DNA of 64,000 nt from Negativicutes bacterium (GTDB lineage Bacteria; Bacillota; Negativicutes; Anaeromusales; Anaeromusaceae). Both the position numbers and the translations under genes were made by a program. The stretch is taken from assembly GCA_009929485.1 (NCBI GenBank), contig SAAJ01000012.1:1-64000 (forward strand), in the 5' to 3' direction. The notes under the pieces were generated by a model. It was given only the letters and a program-made list of their open reading frames with translations, was not told where the DNA came from and ran no database searches. Of the stretch, positions 9,093 to 17,515 are shown piece by piece; the first letter of the stretch is position 1; each line of letters starts with the position of its first letter.

Positions 9093-10142
9093 TCAACTGT
9101 GTTCTCGCGAAAAAAACATAGCTTTAGAAAAATTCAGGTATACGGTTTCGCCGTCACTAAAATCGCCGTACTCATCGCTTCTGGCAATGACGCGCACTTC
9201 CTTGTCGCCTACCTGCACCCGATAATCCACGGCATCCCCTAAATAGACGCGATGCGTCAAAACGCCCTGGACACAGCCGCTGCTACGGGAAAGCGAGATG
9301 TTCTCCGGCCGCACCGCTACCTGTACCGCTCCGCGGCAGCTTGTTTCCTGTTTTATTTCGCCCCCTGCGGCTAAACGCACTACGCCGTCCGCCGCTTCGC
9401 CAGGCAGAAGATTCACTAAGCCGATAAAATCGGCTACCGTCTGATTCGCCGGTCTTTCGTAGATATCCATCGGCTCCGCTACCTGCTGGATGACGCCTTG
9501 ATGCATAACCACAATGCGATCCGACATAGCCATAGCTTCCGCCTGATCATGGGTCACGTAAATAACCGTAACCCCCAGCTTTTTCTGCAGCGCCTTGATC
9601 TCAAAACGCATGCTTTCACGGAGCTTGGCGTCCAAATTGGACAAAGGCTCATCTAAAAGCAGCAAACCCGGTTCCGCCACCAGCGCCCGTCCCAAAGCCA
9701 CACGCTGCTGCTGTCCGCCAGAGAGCTGATGGGGGTAGCGCTCGGCATAGTCCCCCAAATGCACCATTTCCAGCACCTTCTGCACGCGCTCGCGCCGTTC
9801 GGGCTGAGGGACTTTTTTGATTTTCAACGGATAGGCCACGTTTTCCGCCACCGTCATGTGCGGCCAAACGGCGTACGACTGGAACACCATGCCGATATCC
9901 CTTTTTTCCGGCGGCACAAAGGTTTTCTCGCGGGAAGAGCTCACCAGACGCTCTCCAATATAAATCTCTCCTTCTGAAGCCTTTTCAAAGCCCGCAATCA
10001 TCCGCAGCATGGTCGTCTTGCCGCAGCCGGATGGTCCGAGAATGGAGACAAATTCGCCGTCCTTCACAGTAACGTCAAAATCATGCACCGCCGTCACCGC
10101 GCCAAAGCGTTTCCAAATATGTTCAATTCGTACCTGCGCCAT
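9093..10142 (-). CDS. ABC importer ATPase, Fe3+/PotA-FbpC type
   Basis: 349 residues. Walker A GPSGCGKT at 36-43, signature LSGGQQQ, Walker B LLLLDEPLSNLD and a C-terminal TOBE-like domain (from about 270; VAVRPENISL). The ATG at 10142 is preceded by AGGAG with 8-base spacing; a GTG at 10151 overlaps that site and is less likely. It powers the adjacent fused permease. CUT1/iron-type ATPases look alike, so the substrate is judged from the operon and is probably ferric iron or a related small solute. Confidence 0.93.
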   Translation of the reverse strand: MAQVRIEHIWKRFGAVTAVHDFDVTVKDGEFVSILGPSGCGKTTMLRMIAGFEKASEGEIYIGERLVSSSREKTFVPPEKRDIGMVFQSYAVWPHMTVAENVAYPLKIKKVPQPERRERVQKVLEMVHLGDYAERYPHQLSGGQQQRVALGRALVAEPGLLLLDEPLSNLDAKLRESMRFEIKALQKKLGVTVIYVTHDQAEAMAMSDRIVVMHQGVIQQVAEPMDIYERPANQTVADFIGLVNLLPGEAADGVVRLAAGGEIKQETSCRGAVQVAVRPENISLSRSSGCVQGVLTHRVYLGDAVDYRVQVGDKEVRVIARSDEYGDFSDGETVYLNFSKAMFFSREHS

Positions 10143-10163
10143 TTCGTTCACTCCTAAATATAA

Positions 10164-11849
10164 TCAAATTCCAATATTGCCTTTGCTGACCTTGCTGACA
10201 ATCAGGTTGCCCAGCAACACAATGAGCAGCACCAGCACCGAAAGCACCGAGGCGTTCTGGGGATCTGCATAGGTTTGCAGTTCATAGAGCAGTACCCCGA
10301 TGGTTTTGGTTTCCGCGCCATAGAGAATAATCGACATAGTCAGCTCATAAAAAGACGGCATGAAGACCAAAAACCAGCCGGCTACGATAGACGGAGCTAC
10401 CAACGGCAGCAGAATGTCCTTGCAAGTGCGCAGCCAGGAAGCGCCGGAATTGAGAGCCGCCTCTTCCAAGGAAGGATGGACCTGGCTCAAGGATGCCGCA
10501 ATGGTGCGCACCGCCATGGTCAGGTACTTGACCATGTAAGCCACAATTAAAATAGTCAACGTAGAATATAAATTCAAGGCAAATTCGCCGGAAAAGGTGA
10601 TAATCAAAGCCAGCGCGATAACCACGCTTGGCGTCGCTCCGCCCAGCGTCGCCAACAAATCCGGCAGGGAGCGTCCGGTTACTTTTGTTTTTACCAGCAA
10701 ATACGAGACAAAGAGCGCCACCACCGTAGACAGCGTGGCCGCTGCCGCGCCTGTCACAAAGCTGTTATAAATCGGTTCTAAATACTGCGAGCTCTGCACC
10801 ACCGGCAGCCAATGCTCAAAGGTCAGATTGCTCAAGGTAATCGGCCGCGACATCGAGCGAATGAGAGACGTCAACAAGATAGAGCCGATAGGCAATACCA
10901 CGGAAATGAAACCGTACGCGCAAAGCAAGCCCACCGCTGCATAACGCCAACTGCCCAACTCTACCAGATTGGGCCGCGTGCTTTTACCGGCAATGGTCGT
11001 ATAATCCTTACGGCCCAGCATGGCAGTCATGGCGAAAAGCAGCGTATTGGCCACCAGCATCAGCGATACCGCCAAGGCCGTAGCATCTCGAATGCCCTTG
11101 GCGTCGCCCATATAGACATAGGTCACAATGCGGGTGGTCAGCACTTCGATTTTCGCCGGCATGCCCACAATGGAAGGAATGCCGAAACAGGAACCGGCTG
11201 CAATGAAAACCAGCAGGCCCCCGGCTAAAATACTGGGAAACATCAAAGGCAAGGTAACATCCCAAAGCGTCCGCAGCGGGGAAGCGCCGGAAATACGCGC
11301 CGCTTCCTCCAGGGTGGGGTCCATTTTTTCCAATGCCCTGGAAATCGTAATAAAGGCAAAGGGCGAATAGAACAGGGTCAGCACCCAAACCAGACCGCCC
11401 ATACTGTAAATATTGAACGGCGACTGCGCCAAATCAAAGACATGCCGCAAAATCACATTCACATAGCCCACGCTGGGATTTAAAAGCTGTGTCCAAGCGA
11501 TAGCGCCCACGTAGGGGGGAATCATATAGGTAGCCACCAGCATGGTGCGAAATGCTCCCTTGCCTGGCAAATCCGTCCGTCCTACAAGCCAGGCTAAAGG
11601 AAAGGTAATCACCAAGCTAAGGAGCATTACCATAAAAGACAGCTTAAAGGTATTTACCAACGCCGTCCAGTTGACCATTTTACTGTAGACATATTTATAG
11701 TTTTCCAAAGTAAAGGCGCCCTCAGTCACCACGCTGTTATACACCAAATACAGCATCGGAATGACCACAAACAGCACCAGCACCGCCACAGCGCCGGCAA
11801 TCACAATCCATTTAGAATCCAGGCGCATGCCAAAAATACGTTCTTCCAC
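10164..11849 (-). CDS. ABC importer permease, fused FbpB-type
   Basis: 561 residues with about 12 membrane segments in two homologous halves. Each half has an EAA loop (EEAARISGASPLRTLWDVTLPL-like near 190, EEAALNSGASWLRT near 470) that docks the ATPase. Two permease domains in one chain are typical of FbpB/iron(III) and some thiamine or phosphonate importers. It lies 21 bases before the ATPase gene and after the binding-protein gene, separated from the latter by a stem-loop. Confidence 0.93.
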   Translation of the reverse strand: MEERIFGMRLDSKWIVIAGAVAVLVLFVVIPMLYLVYNSVVTEGAFTLENYKYVYSKMVNWTALVNTFKLSFMVMLLSLVITFPLAWLVGRTDLPGKGAFRTMLVATYMIPPYVGAIAWTQLLNPSVGYVNVILRHVFDLAQSPFNIYSMGGLVWVLTLFYSPFAFITISRALEKMDPTLEEAARISGASPLRTLWDVTLPLMFPSILAGGLLVFIAAGSCFGIPSIVGMPAKIEVLTTRIVTYVYMGDAKGIRDATALAVSLMLVANTLLFAMTAMLGRKDYTTIAGKSTRPNLVELGSWRYAAVGLLCAYGFISVVLPIGSILLTSLIRSMSRPITLSNLTFEHWLPVVQSSQYLEPIYNSFVTGAAAATLSTVVALFVSYLLVKTKVTGRSLPDLLATLGGATPSVVIALALIITFSGEFALNLYSTLTILIVAYMVKYLTMAVRTIAASLSQVHPSLEEAALNSGASWLRTCKDILLPLVAPSIVAGWFLVFMPSFYELTMSIILYGAETKTIGVLLYELQTYADPQNASVLSVLVLLIVLLGNLIVSKVSKGNIGI

Positions 11850-11880
11850 GATACTTCCTCCTCACGCAGTTTGCGGGGAA

Positions 11881-11912
11881 AAGGCGCGAATTCCAAGAAT
11901 TCGCGCCTTTTT
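11881..11912 (-). terminator. Stem-loop between binding-protein and permease genes
   Basis: A perfect 13-bp inverted repeat (aaggcgcgaattc / gaattcgcgcctt) with a 3-base loop and T-runs on both strands. Placed after the binding-protein gene, it probably stops or trims most transcripts there, so the binding protein is made in excess, as is common for such operons. Confidence 0.85.
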
Positions 11913-11931
11913 ATAAACGGCTGCGTTCCGC

Positions 11932-12957
11932 TTATTCCAATACCTTCGATCGGAACATTTCTTTAATTTTTTCATTCTCTGTAGCCAGCTTGACCCAATC
12001 CACCTTAACTGCCTTATCAGCAAAGGTCTTCAGCGCCGGAGCGCCCTTCGGCGGCTCTACGTCATCGCGCACCGAATGCATCCAGCCCTTAACGATGGCC
12101 TGCTGTCCTTCTTTCGACAGCCACCAGTCCACCATAGCCTTAGCCGCCTCTTTATTCTGGCTAGAATTAAAAATAGCGATCGGGCTAGGAATCATCACTA
12201 CGCCGTCTTCAGGATACACCACTTTCAGAGGCTCGCCTTTAGAAGCCAGCTTCAAAATGTTTTCTTCCAAAATAATCGCCACAAGGTATTCCCCTGTGAG
12301 CAGCTTATTCTGAATAGCGGAGTTTCCTTCCTCTACTTTTAAACCATTTTTCTTCAGATTTTCAAAATATTCCCAGCCATATTTGTCCGACAGCGCACCG
12401 GCCGCTACATAGGCAGTCCCGGATAGCAACGGATTCGGCATGGCGATCTTGCCCTGCCATTTGGGGTCCAGCAGATCTTTCCACGTTTTCGGCGCGTCTG
12501 CAGCCGAGACTTTCGCGGTATTATACGCTATAATCATGTTGGAAATGCGTACCGCCGTCCAGGCGCCATCGGCGTCCTTCGCCTGGGTTACGTCCTTATT
12601 GTTCGGAGACGCATAAGGGAAGAGCAGTTTTCTCTCCTTCAAGGTCAAATAGTATGAAGGATCCGCTACCATGATCAAGTCGGCGGCAATCTTATTCGCT
12701 TGAATTTCCCCGCTCAACTTGGTCATAACTTTTTCCGTACCGCCTTGGAACCACTGTACGTCCAGCGCGCCAAAGGCTTTTTTCACCGCCGGCTTGACGC
12801 TTTCAATAATATCCGGATAAATGGAAGTGTAAATCATCACTTTCCCTTGCGGACCGCCTTTACCGGCCGCATCTTTCTTTTCGCCGCCGCAGCCAGCCAC
12901 TGCCAAAGACAGCGATACCAGCATCAGGCACAGCCATAGCCATCGTTTCCCGCTCAC
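11932..12957 (-). CDS. ABC importer substrate-binding lipoprotein (family 1, FbpA-like)
   Basis: 341 residues. The GTG start at 12957 has AAGGAGG 8 bases upstream. The signal peptide ends in a lipobox (LAVAGC near residues 18-23), so the protein is lipid-anchored outside the inner membrane. The rest is a two-lobed periplasmic binding fold (VMIYTSIYPDIIESVKP; later GWMHSVRDDVEPP). FbpA-like proteins bind ferric iron, and relatives bind 2-aminoethylphosphonate or thiamine, so the substrate is not settled. First gene of the three-gene importer. Confidence 0.92.
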   Translation of the reverse strand: MSGKRWLWLCLMLVSLSLAVAGCGGEKKDAAGKGGPQGKVMIYTSIYPDIIESVKPAVKKAFGALDVQWFQGGTEKVMTKLSGEIQANKIAADLIMVADPSYYLTLKERKLLFPYASPNNKDVTQAKDADGAWTAVRISNMIIAYNTAKVSAADAPKTWKDLLDPKWQGKIAMPNPLLSGTAYVAAGALSDKYGWEYFENLKKNGLKVEEGNSAIQNKLLTGEYLVAIILEENILKLASKGEPLKVVYPEDGVVMIPSPIAIFNSSQNKEAAKAMVDWWLSKEGQQAIVKGWMHSVRDDVEPPKGAPALKTFADKAVKVDWVKLATENEKIKEMFRSKVLE

Positions 12958-13121
12958 TTGTTCTGCCTCCTTTTAATACTCTGCTATCAGAATAAATTAC
13001 TATAGATAAATCATTTCGTAATTCATTGCAAAACTCCTCCCTCGCTTATTTTTATTTTTGCAGGATTTTTTCAATGCATCCAGAAATGGTACCATTATCT
13101 TTTGTAAATGAGGTACAACTT

Positions 13122-13718
13122 ATGAATATAACAAACAACAATAAAAACATTCTGCGCCTGCTGGCTAACGGACCAGTTATCCCTGCGCCTCGTTCCATTG
13201 ACGATTTCAAACATGCTTTGCAGCACCATCCTTCGCCTACGGTTATCCTGCTTTTTGGCGACATCAATATGCTGCCCAACCTGCTGCAGCAAGCTAAGCA
13301 ATACAACAAACGCGTTTTGGTGCATTTTGATCTTTTAGGCGGTATCGGCAAGGACCGCGCCGCGGTCACCTTTCTGTCCCGCCTGGGCGTCACCGGCGCC
13401 ATCACCACCAAGCCGGCGCTGGTCAAGTATGCCCGCGAAGAAGGCATGCTGGTCATTCAGCGTTTATTCTTGATGGACTCGGAATCCATGAAAACAGGTA
13501 TTCACCTGCTGAAGAACTACAAACCGGACGCCCTGGAAGTGCTCCCGGCCTGCATTCCCGCCAGCGTCGTCTCCGCTTTAAAACAAGAAACAGGCCTGCC
13601 TATTCTGGGCGGCGGCCTGCTTTACACTAAAGAAGACGTCCTCCAGGCCCTCAAAAACGGCGTCTGTGCTGTCAGCACCAGCCGTCGCGAGCTCTGGGAC
13701 ATCAAGTACGAAGAATAG
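13122..13718 (+). CDS. glpP: Glycerol-3-phosphate-responsive antiterminator GlpP
   Basis: 198 residues, the usual family length. A TIM-barrel-like regulator (VLLFGDINMLPNLL; KRVLVHFDLLGGIGKD; EVLPACIPASVV; GGLLYTKEDV). In Bacillus subtilis GlpP with glycerol 3-phosphate binds leader RNA and prevents termination before glp genes. The ATG at 13122 follows GAGGT; the frame is open further upstream, but those starts lack a good site. It is separated from the glp genes by three other genes, yet both glp leaders in this window carry matching terminator hairpins. Confidence 0.93.
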   Translation: MNITNNNKNILRLLANGPVIPAPRSIDDFKHALQHHPSPTVILLFGDINMLPNLLQQAKQYNKRVLVHFDLLGGIGKDRAAVTFLSRLGVTGAITTKPALVKYAREEGMLVIQRLFLMDSESMKTGIHLLKNYKPDALEVLPACIPASVVSALKQETGLPILGGGLLYTKEDVLQALKNGVCAVSTSRRELWDIKYEE

Positions 13719-13744
13719 GAATAACGGGAGGTCCGAGAAGGACC

Positions 13745-13779
13745 AACAAGAGAATCGGAGAATCTGAGGGTCCGAATGA
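13745..13779 (+). repeat. Purine-rich repeat unit (AACAAGAG family)
   Basis: One unit, aacaagagaatcggag followed by a gagggtccga block, in the glpP 3' region. It faces three inverted units starting at 13871. Confidence 0.75.
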
Positions 13780-13800
13780 GAAAAGAAACGTTCTTTTTAA

Positions 13801-13825
13801 AAAGCCGCTTTCGCGGCTTTTTTGT
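13801..13825 (+). terminator. Terminator after glpP
   Basis: Hairpin aaagccgc-tttc-gcggcttt followed by a T-run, about 80 bases after the glpP stop. Confidence 0.9.
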
Positions 13826-13870
13826 GTTTTTATAAAATTGCTCTTCCCTTTACTTTCTCTTCAAAAAACA

Positions 13871-14015
13871 TCTTCTCTATCGTACCCTCCCGCGACTCCG
13901 ATTCTCTTGTTCAACCTTTGTACCCTCAATCGCGCCCTCACTCTACTCCCTATACTCCTGTTAAAAAACCGTAACCCTCATGCGTACCCTCCCGGGACTC
14001 CGGTTCTCTTGTTCC
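13871..14015 (-). repeat. Three tandem units of the AACARGAG repeat family
   Basis: Read on the minus strand from 14015, three consecutive ~50-base units each begin AACAAGAG or AACAGGAG and continue with variants of CGGAGTC, GGGAGGGTACG and GAGGGTTACG. It fills most of the gap between glpP and the SDR gene; that 319-base gap holds only these repeats and the glpP terminator. Confidence 0.8.
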
Positions 14016-14037
14016 TATCTCGTGCTCCGGCCTTTTT

Positions 14038-14784
14038 CTACGCCGTCAGCCCGCCGTCGACAGACCAGATAGCGCCGGTGACGAAGGAAGCCTCGGGAGA
14101 GGCCAAAAAGCCGATGACCGAGGCCACTTCCGCCGCCGCAGCCAAACGCTGCAGCGGGTACCAGCGAGCCATCTCTTTCATCGCTTCTTCTTTGTTAGGA
14201 GCCGCTTCGAGCTGTTTATCCAAAAGAGGGGTCCGTACATCCCCTGGGCAGACGCAGTTGACTCGCATTTCGTACGGCGCAACCTCCAAGGCCATGGAGC
14301 GCGTGAAAGCCACAACCGCCCCTTTTGAAGCGCTGTAAGCGCTACAGCCAACATTACCGTGCAAAGCGGCGTCAGAAGCCACATTAACAATGTTTCCCTT
14401 CGTTCGCCGCAATGCAGGCAAAGCATGACGACAAAGATTATAGGTCCCCATAACGTTTACCGCCAGCAGGCGCTGCAGCTGCTCCGGCGTCGTCTCCGCC
14501 AGACACTGCTCCAAATAAATACCGGCGGAATTCACCAAAATATCCAAACGCCCCCAGTGCTCCTTCGCCTGCACCGCCAGCCGACGGCAAGCGGCGTCCT
14601 CCGCCACGTCCGCCGCTGCAAAAAAGCAGCATTCTTCATTGCCTAGCTGCGCCAGCGCCTTCTCGCCCTTTTCCCCGCTGCGCCCGGAAATAACCACCCG
14701 CGCGCCTTTGGCCAACAGCCACGCCGCCGTCGCCAGGCCAATTCCGGAGGTTCCCCCGGAAATCAACGCCACCTTGTCCTCCAT
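14038..14784 (-). CDS. Short-chain dehydrogenase/reductase (FabG-like)
   Basis: 248 residues, complete. NAD(P)-binding SGGTSGIG at 9-16, NSAG near 86, catalytic Ser near 140 and YSASK near 155-159, and the C-terminal GAIWSVDGG typical of the classical SDR family. It reduces or oxidises a carbonyl/alcohol; the substrate cannot be told. Ribosome site GGTGG upstream of ATG. It stands alone between repeat blocks, so context gives no pathway. Confidence 0.93.
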   Translation of the reverse strand: MEDKVALISGGTSGIGLATAAWLLAKGARVVISGRSGEKGEKALAQLGNEECCFFAAADVAEDAACRRLAVQAKEHWGRLDILVNSAGIYLEQCLAETTPEQLQRLLAVNVMGTYNLCRHALPALRRTKGNIVNVASDAALHGNVGCSAYSASKGAVVAFTRSMALEVAPYEMRVNCVCPGDVRTPLLDKQLEAAPNKEEAMKEMARWYPLQRLAAAAEVASVIGFLASPEASFVTGAIWSVDGGLTA

Positions 14785-14810
14785 CTATTTAAACCACCTT
14801 TATTAATTTA

Positions 14811-14910
14811 AACAGGAGTAAAGGGAGTAGAGGGAGGATAGGACCAACAATTTTAAGCAATTTATAATTACAGTCCTTCGCGCCCTCACTTTACTCCCTC
14901 TACTCTTGTT
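14811..14910. repeat. Inverted pair of AACARGAG repeats forming a ~100-base hairpin
   Basis: The left arm aacaggagtaaagggagtag and its near-complement at 14875-14910 (ctccctctactcttgtt end) enclose an AT-rich loop. It lies between the NUDIX and SDR genes, both leftward. Confidence 0.8.
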
Positions 14911-14930
14911 GGATATATTTCCCTGTACCT

Positions 14931-15413
14931 TTATTCCGGCTCGGCTGCGCGCAAGCGAAACTCGGCCACGCCTTCGTTATCAGCCGCAAAAATGACGTCA
15001 GCAAAAATTTTCTCTCCTGCCAGTACCTGCGGCAGCCAGCAGATATCGTCTTCCCACATTTCCTCGTAGGGAATCTTCACCGCGTCAAACCAAGCCGGCT
15101 GCATTTCTTCACTTTCCACAGGCTGTCCTTCCCAGGAGCGAAGAAAATAAATATCGCCGCTATGATCCCACTCCGGCTTCGCCGGAAAATAAAACCACAA
15201 ACGCCCCACAAATTCTAAGTCTTCCTCCCGGGCCGTTAAACCGCTTTCCTCGCGCAGCTCCCTTACCGCCGCCGCCCGTATGGATTCGCCTGCGTCCGCC
15301 TTGCCGCCAAAGCCATTATATTTTCCCCGGCCAAAGCGAACCTTTTTCATGCCCAAAAGCATTTTCTGCACAGGCTGGCCCACTACCGGAAATACCAGCG
15401 TCGTAGGATACAT
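14931..15413 (-). CDS. NUDIX hydrolase, MTH1/8-oxo-dGTPase-like
   Basis: 160 residues. The Nudix box is intact: GGKADAGE followed by REL-REESGL near residues 36-58, which binds the metal for pyrophosphate hydrolysis. NGFGGK just before it resembles MTH1-type enzymes that hydrolyse oxidised purine nucleotides. Start uncertain: ATG at 15413 is used, but TTG or GTG codons 9-15 bases upstream lie closer to the AAGAGG ribosome site. A perfect 16-bp inverted repeat lies just upstream. Confidence 0.9.
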   Translation of the reverse strand: MYPTTLVFPVVGQPVQKMLLGMKKVRFGRGKYNGFGGKADAGESIRAAAVRELREESGLTAREEDLEFVGRLWFYFPAKPEWDHSGDIYFLRSWEGQPVESEEMQPAWFDAVKIPYEEMWEDDICWLPQVLAGEKIFADVIFAADNEGVAEFRLRAAEPE

Positions 15414-15439
15414 ATACACCAAAAACACCTCTTAACGCA

Positions 15440-15482
15440 AAAAGTCTTTCTGCAAATTGATTCTACTTGCAGAAAGACTTTT
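15440..15482 (-). terminator. Perfect 16-bp inverted repeat upstream of the NUDIX gene
   Basis: aaaagtctttctgcaa and its exact complement with an 11-base loop; on the minus strand T-residues follow the stem. It is either the terminator for the leftward DUF89 transcript or a leader element of the NUDIX gene, whose start is about 27 bases further on. Confidence 0.75.
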
Positions 15483-15493
15483 CCTCTAAATTT

Positions 15494-15580
15494 GAACAAG
15501 AGTCGCGAGAGTCACGGGAGGGTACGCCGGAGGGTTACGATCATTTTAACAGGAGTAGAGGGAGGGCTCGGAGTACGGGT
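15494..15580 (+). repeat. Two direct AACARGAG repeat units
   Basis: A gaacaagagtcgcgagag unit followed by an aacaggagtagagggag unit in the same direction, directly beside another repeat element. No inverted partner is seen here. Confidence 0.75.
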
Positions 15581-15586
15581 TTTTAG

Positions 15587-15703
15587 AGATTGCTTTGCTG
15601 CGCTCGCCAAGACAAAAGTTAGTTAGAACAGCAATGACGCTGTTTGTTATGTACTAGCCAGCTTAGTATGTCGTTGCGAGGAGCGCAACGACGCGGTAAT
15701 CTC
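15587..15703. repeat. REP-like element, GAGATTGC...GGTAATCTC
   Basis: 117 bases bounded by GAGATT and AATCTC, with the internal text cgttgcgaggagcgcaacg. This resembles the common intergenic repeat (ATTGCGAG-GAGCG ... GCAATCTC) known from many bacterial genomes. Confidence 0.75.
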
Positions 15704-15741
15704 CTTCTTTTCGATCGTTCTCCCTAATATTTAAATAGTTA

Positions 15742-15905
15742 GGGGAGCTGCTGATTTAATGAGTGCACCGTCAAGGCAAGAGATTTTTTCGCTTGGCAAG
15801 AAAGAGAGCCGCAGGAATAGCGGCGCTATTTCAAGGTTTTCTGACGCAGCCAAGCGGAAAAAGAATTGTCGCTGACGTGTGATACGAATAAATCAGCAGC
15901 TCCCC
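15742..15905. repeat. MITE-like hairpin element, copy 1, ending inside the DUF89 stop
   Basis: 164 bases with near-perfect 17-base terminal inverted repeats (ggggagctgctgattta / taaatcagcagctcccc), inner arms cgcttggc/gccaagcg and a central aatagcggcgctatt. Its right end supplies the last codons and TGA of the leftward DUF89 gene. A related element lies at 31034-31195. Confidence 0.88.
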
Positions 15906-16765
15906 CTCTGGCAGATTATGGACATATTTTTCACGCCCGCTGCCTGGGCCACGGCTTCGCATTTGGCCATGAACAAGAAAAAGAGATTTTTGTGCGCTGT
16001 TTCGCTCAGACTTTCGTAGTTTCCCTGGCCCTTGGCGATAATGACATCGGCTTTTTTAAATGCCTCTTGGAATTCGGCGCTGGTCCGGTGCAGTACTGTA
16101 CCCAGCGAGCCGTCTCCATTACTGATTACCCTGGCTACCTCGCTCATGCCTACCTGCAACGCGTCTTCAAAGGTCACATCGTTAACAATCGGCGTCCCGC
16201 GCACGCCAAAATACATAGTTAGCTGCGGAAATTCCCGACGCAATTCTTCTAAAAACAGCTTATCAATGACAATTTCTCCGCAGTTATCACCTAAATACAG
16301 CAATGTCTGCGCTTCTCTTAACGCCTCTTTTAATGTTGTGCTTTCGTCAACCGCCAAAAGCTGCTCGCTCGCACTGCGCAGTTTTTCCAACACCATTCCC
16401 TGATCAAAAGAATGACTGGCTGCAAAATCGATCAGATTAGCCGTAATCGCTAGTTTCAACGCCGCGTCAAAGGAATCGCCGGCTTCTTGAATCATCGAAC
16501 GAACCGCAGGAGCCATACCCAGCAACTCTGCATTATAGCTGCTGCGAATTTCCCGATAAGGGTCTGTATCTTGTAAGTGTTTAGTAATAATCTCCCACGT
16601 TCCTTGTATGACTTCTGGATTGGAGCGGGCATAATCGGCTTCCTTTAAATAACCCATAACTTCGCGCATGATAAGCTCTGTTGTTTTTTCGTCAGCCCCT
16701 GCCAGTGAGGAAACCGTCAGCACCTGCTTGAGGTTGCAAAGAAGACAATTCAAATTGAGCTGCAT
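15893..16765 (-). CDS. DUF89/ARMT1-like family protein (damage-control phosphatase)
   Basis: 290 residues. CLLC near the N-terminus, DNCGEIVID near residue 165 and KGQGNYESL near 250 are the family's metal and substrate motifs. Characterised relatives are metal-dependent phosphatases thought to remove damaged phosphometabolites such as sugar phosphates; the substrate here is unknown. The ATG at 16765 has AAAAAGGAAG upstream. The last residues (GSC and the stop) are encoded by the end of a repeat element, so the native C-terminus may have been replaced. Confidence 0.9.
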   Translation of the reverse strand: MQLNLNCLLCNLKQVLTVSSLAGADEKTTELIMREVMGYLKEADYARSNPEVIQGTWEIITKHLQDTDPYREIRSSYNAELLGMAPAVRSMIQEAGDSFDAALKLAITANLIDFAASHSFDQGMVLEKLRSASEQLLAVDESTTLKEALREAQTLLYLGDNCGEIVIDKLFLEELRREFPQLTMYFGVRGTPIVNDVTFEDALQVGMSEVARVISNGDGSLGTVLHRTSAEFQEAFKKADVIIAKGQGNYESLSETAHKNLFFLFMAKCEAVAQAAGVKNMSIICQRGSC

Positions 16766-16835
16766 AAAACACTTCCTTTTTGCAAAAAATAGGTCCCGAG
16801 GAAACGGAACACAGAACAGAGAAAACCTGGATTTT

Positions 16836-16882
16836 GAACAGGAGTACAGGGAGTAGAGGGAGGGTACGACTGAGGGTTACGA
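16836..16882 (+). repeat. Single AACARGAG repeat unit
   Basis: gaacaggagtacagggag, then GAGGGAGGGTACGAC and TGAGGGTTACGA. A clean example of the second sub-type of the family. Confidence 0.75.
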
Positions 16883-16900
16883 TTAGACTTTCTCGCCCGC

Positions 16901-17068
16901 GCCCGGCGTCTGCGGCAAAACTTTTGCAAGCGAAGCGGTCCGTAGGGCCTGCAAAGGTAGTTGAGAGGAATAGAAATCCGGCTGTCTGAGCGCAGCGAGT
17001 TCCGGATTTCCCTTTCAACTAGCTGCGCAGGAGCTGAGCGAGCTTTTGTTTTGACGCTGGCGCCGGGC
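16901..17068 (-). repeat. Structured element, CTCGCTGCGCTCAGACAG type, copy 1
   Basis: Outer arms GCCCGGCGTC / GACGCTGGCGCCGGGC and an inner stem AAATCCGG/CCGGATTT around the conserved 20-mer AACTCGCTGCGCTCAGACAG (minus strand, 16982-17001). CCTACGGACCG is at 16936-16946. It shares the 20-mer with the element at 53786-53932. The DUF89-DUF1667 gap (377 bases) contains this and one purine-rich unit only. Confidence 0.8.
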
Positions 17069-17142
17069 AAGGACGCGATGTGACCTGTATTTTCCACCTA
17101 GTCAAAAACCGCCCCGGAATAATTCCGAGGCGGTTTTTATCT

Positions 17143-17514
17143 TTAGATAGCTTCCATGTCGCGCGTAGCGACAACATCAACACCCAGACCCAAAATATCG
17201 GCCATCACGACCTGGCCTTCCTTGACCGGCGCCTGGAGCTTAACACTGCGCAGGCAAGCGGCGCAGTCCATGATTTTCCCCTTCGGCAAGCTGGCCTTAG
17301 ACATGACCGGCAGCAGCGCCAACGCGCCGCCTTCCACGCGAACCGTGGTGGTCAGCATACGCTTAGGCGCGGTCAGCTCTTCTTGAGCGTAAGCCTTGCC
17401 GCGCGGGCAGGTGAACCCTTCCAGATTCGTTATCTTGCCGTCTTCCATGGTTACAGTACCACTGCAGCTCATAGGGCAAACAATGCAGTTCAACGCTCGT
17501 TTGGTTTCACTCAT
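17143..17514 (-). CDS. DUF1667 protein of the glycerol operon
   Basis: 123 residues starting at ATG 17514 (GGGAGGG 8 bases upstream). Four cysteines near the N-terminus (CIVCPMSC, then GFTCPRGK) and one CAAC further on suggest an FeS cluster or zinc. The domain is typically found as the third gene after GlpA-like and GlpB-like flavoproteins in clostridia; its role is presumed electron transfer. It overlaps the preceding flavoprotein by a few bases, so the three are probably translated together. Confidence 0.88.
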   Translation of the reverse strand: MSETKRALNCIVCPMSCSGTVTMEDGKITNLEGFTCPRGKAYAQEELTAPKRMLTTTVRVEGGALALLPVMSKASLPKGKIMDCAACLRSVKLQAPVKEGQVVMADILGLGVDVVATRDMEAI

Positions 17515-17515
17515 C

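Noticed and set aside
13871-14015. Three repeated ~50-base units as a possible CRISPR array
   Set aside because: Units are contiguous and degenerate, without constant repeats and unique spacers, and no cas gene is near.
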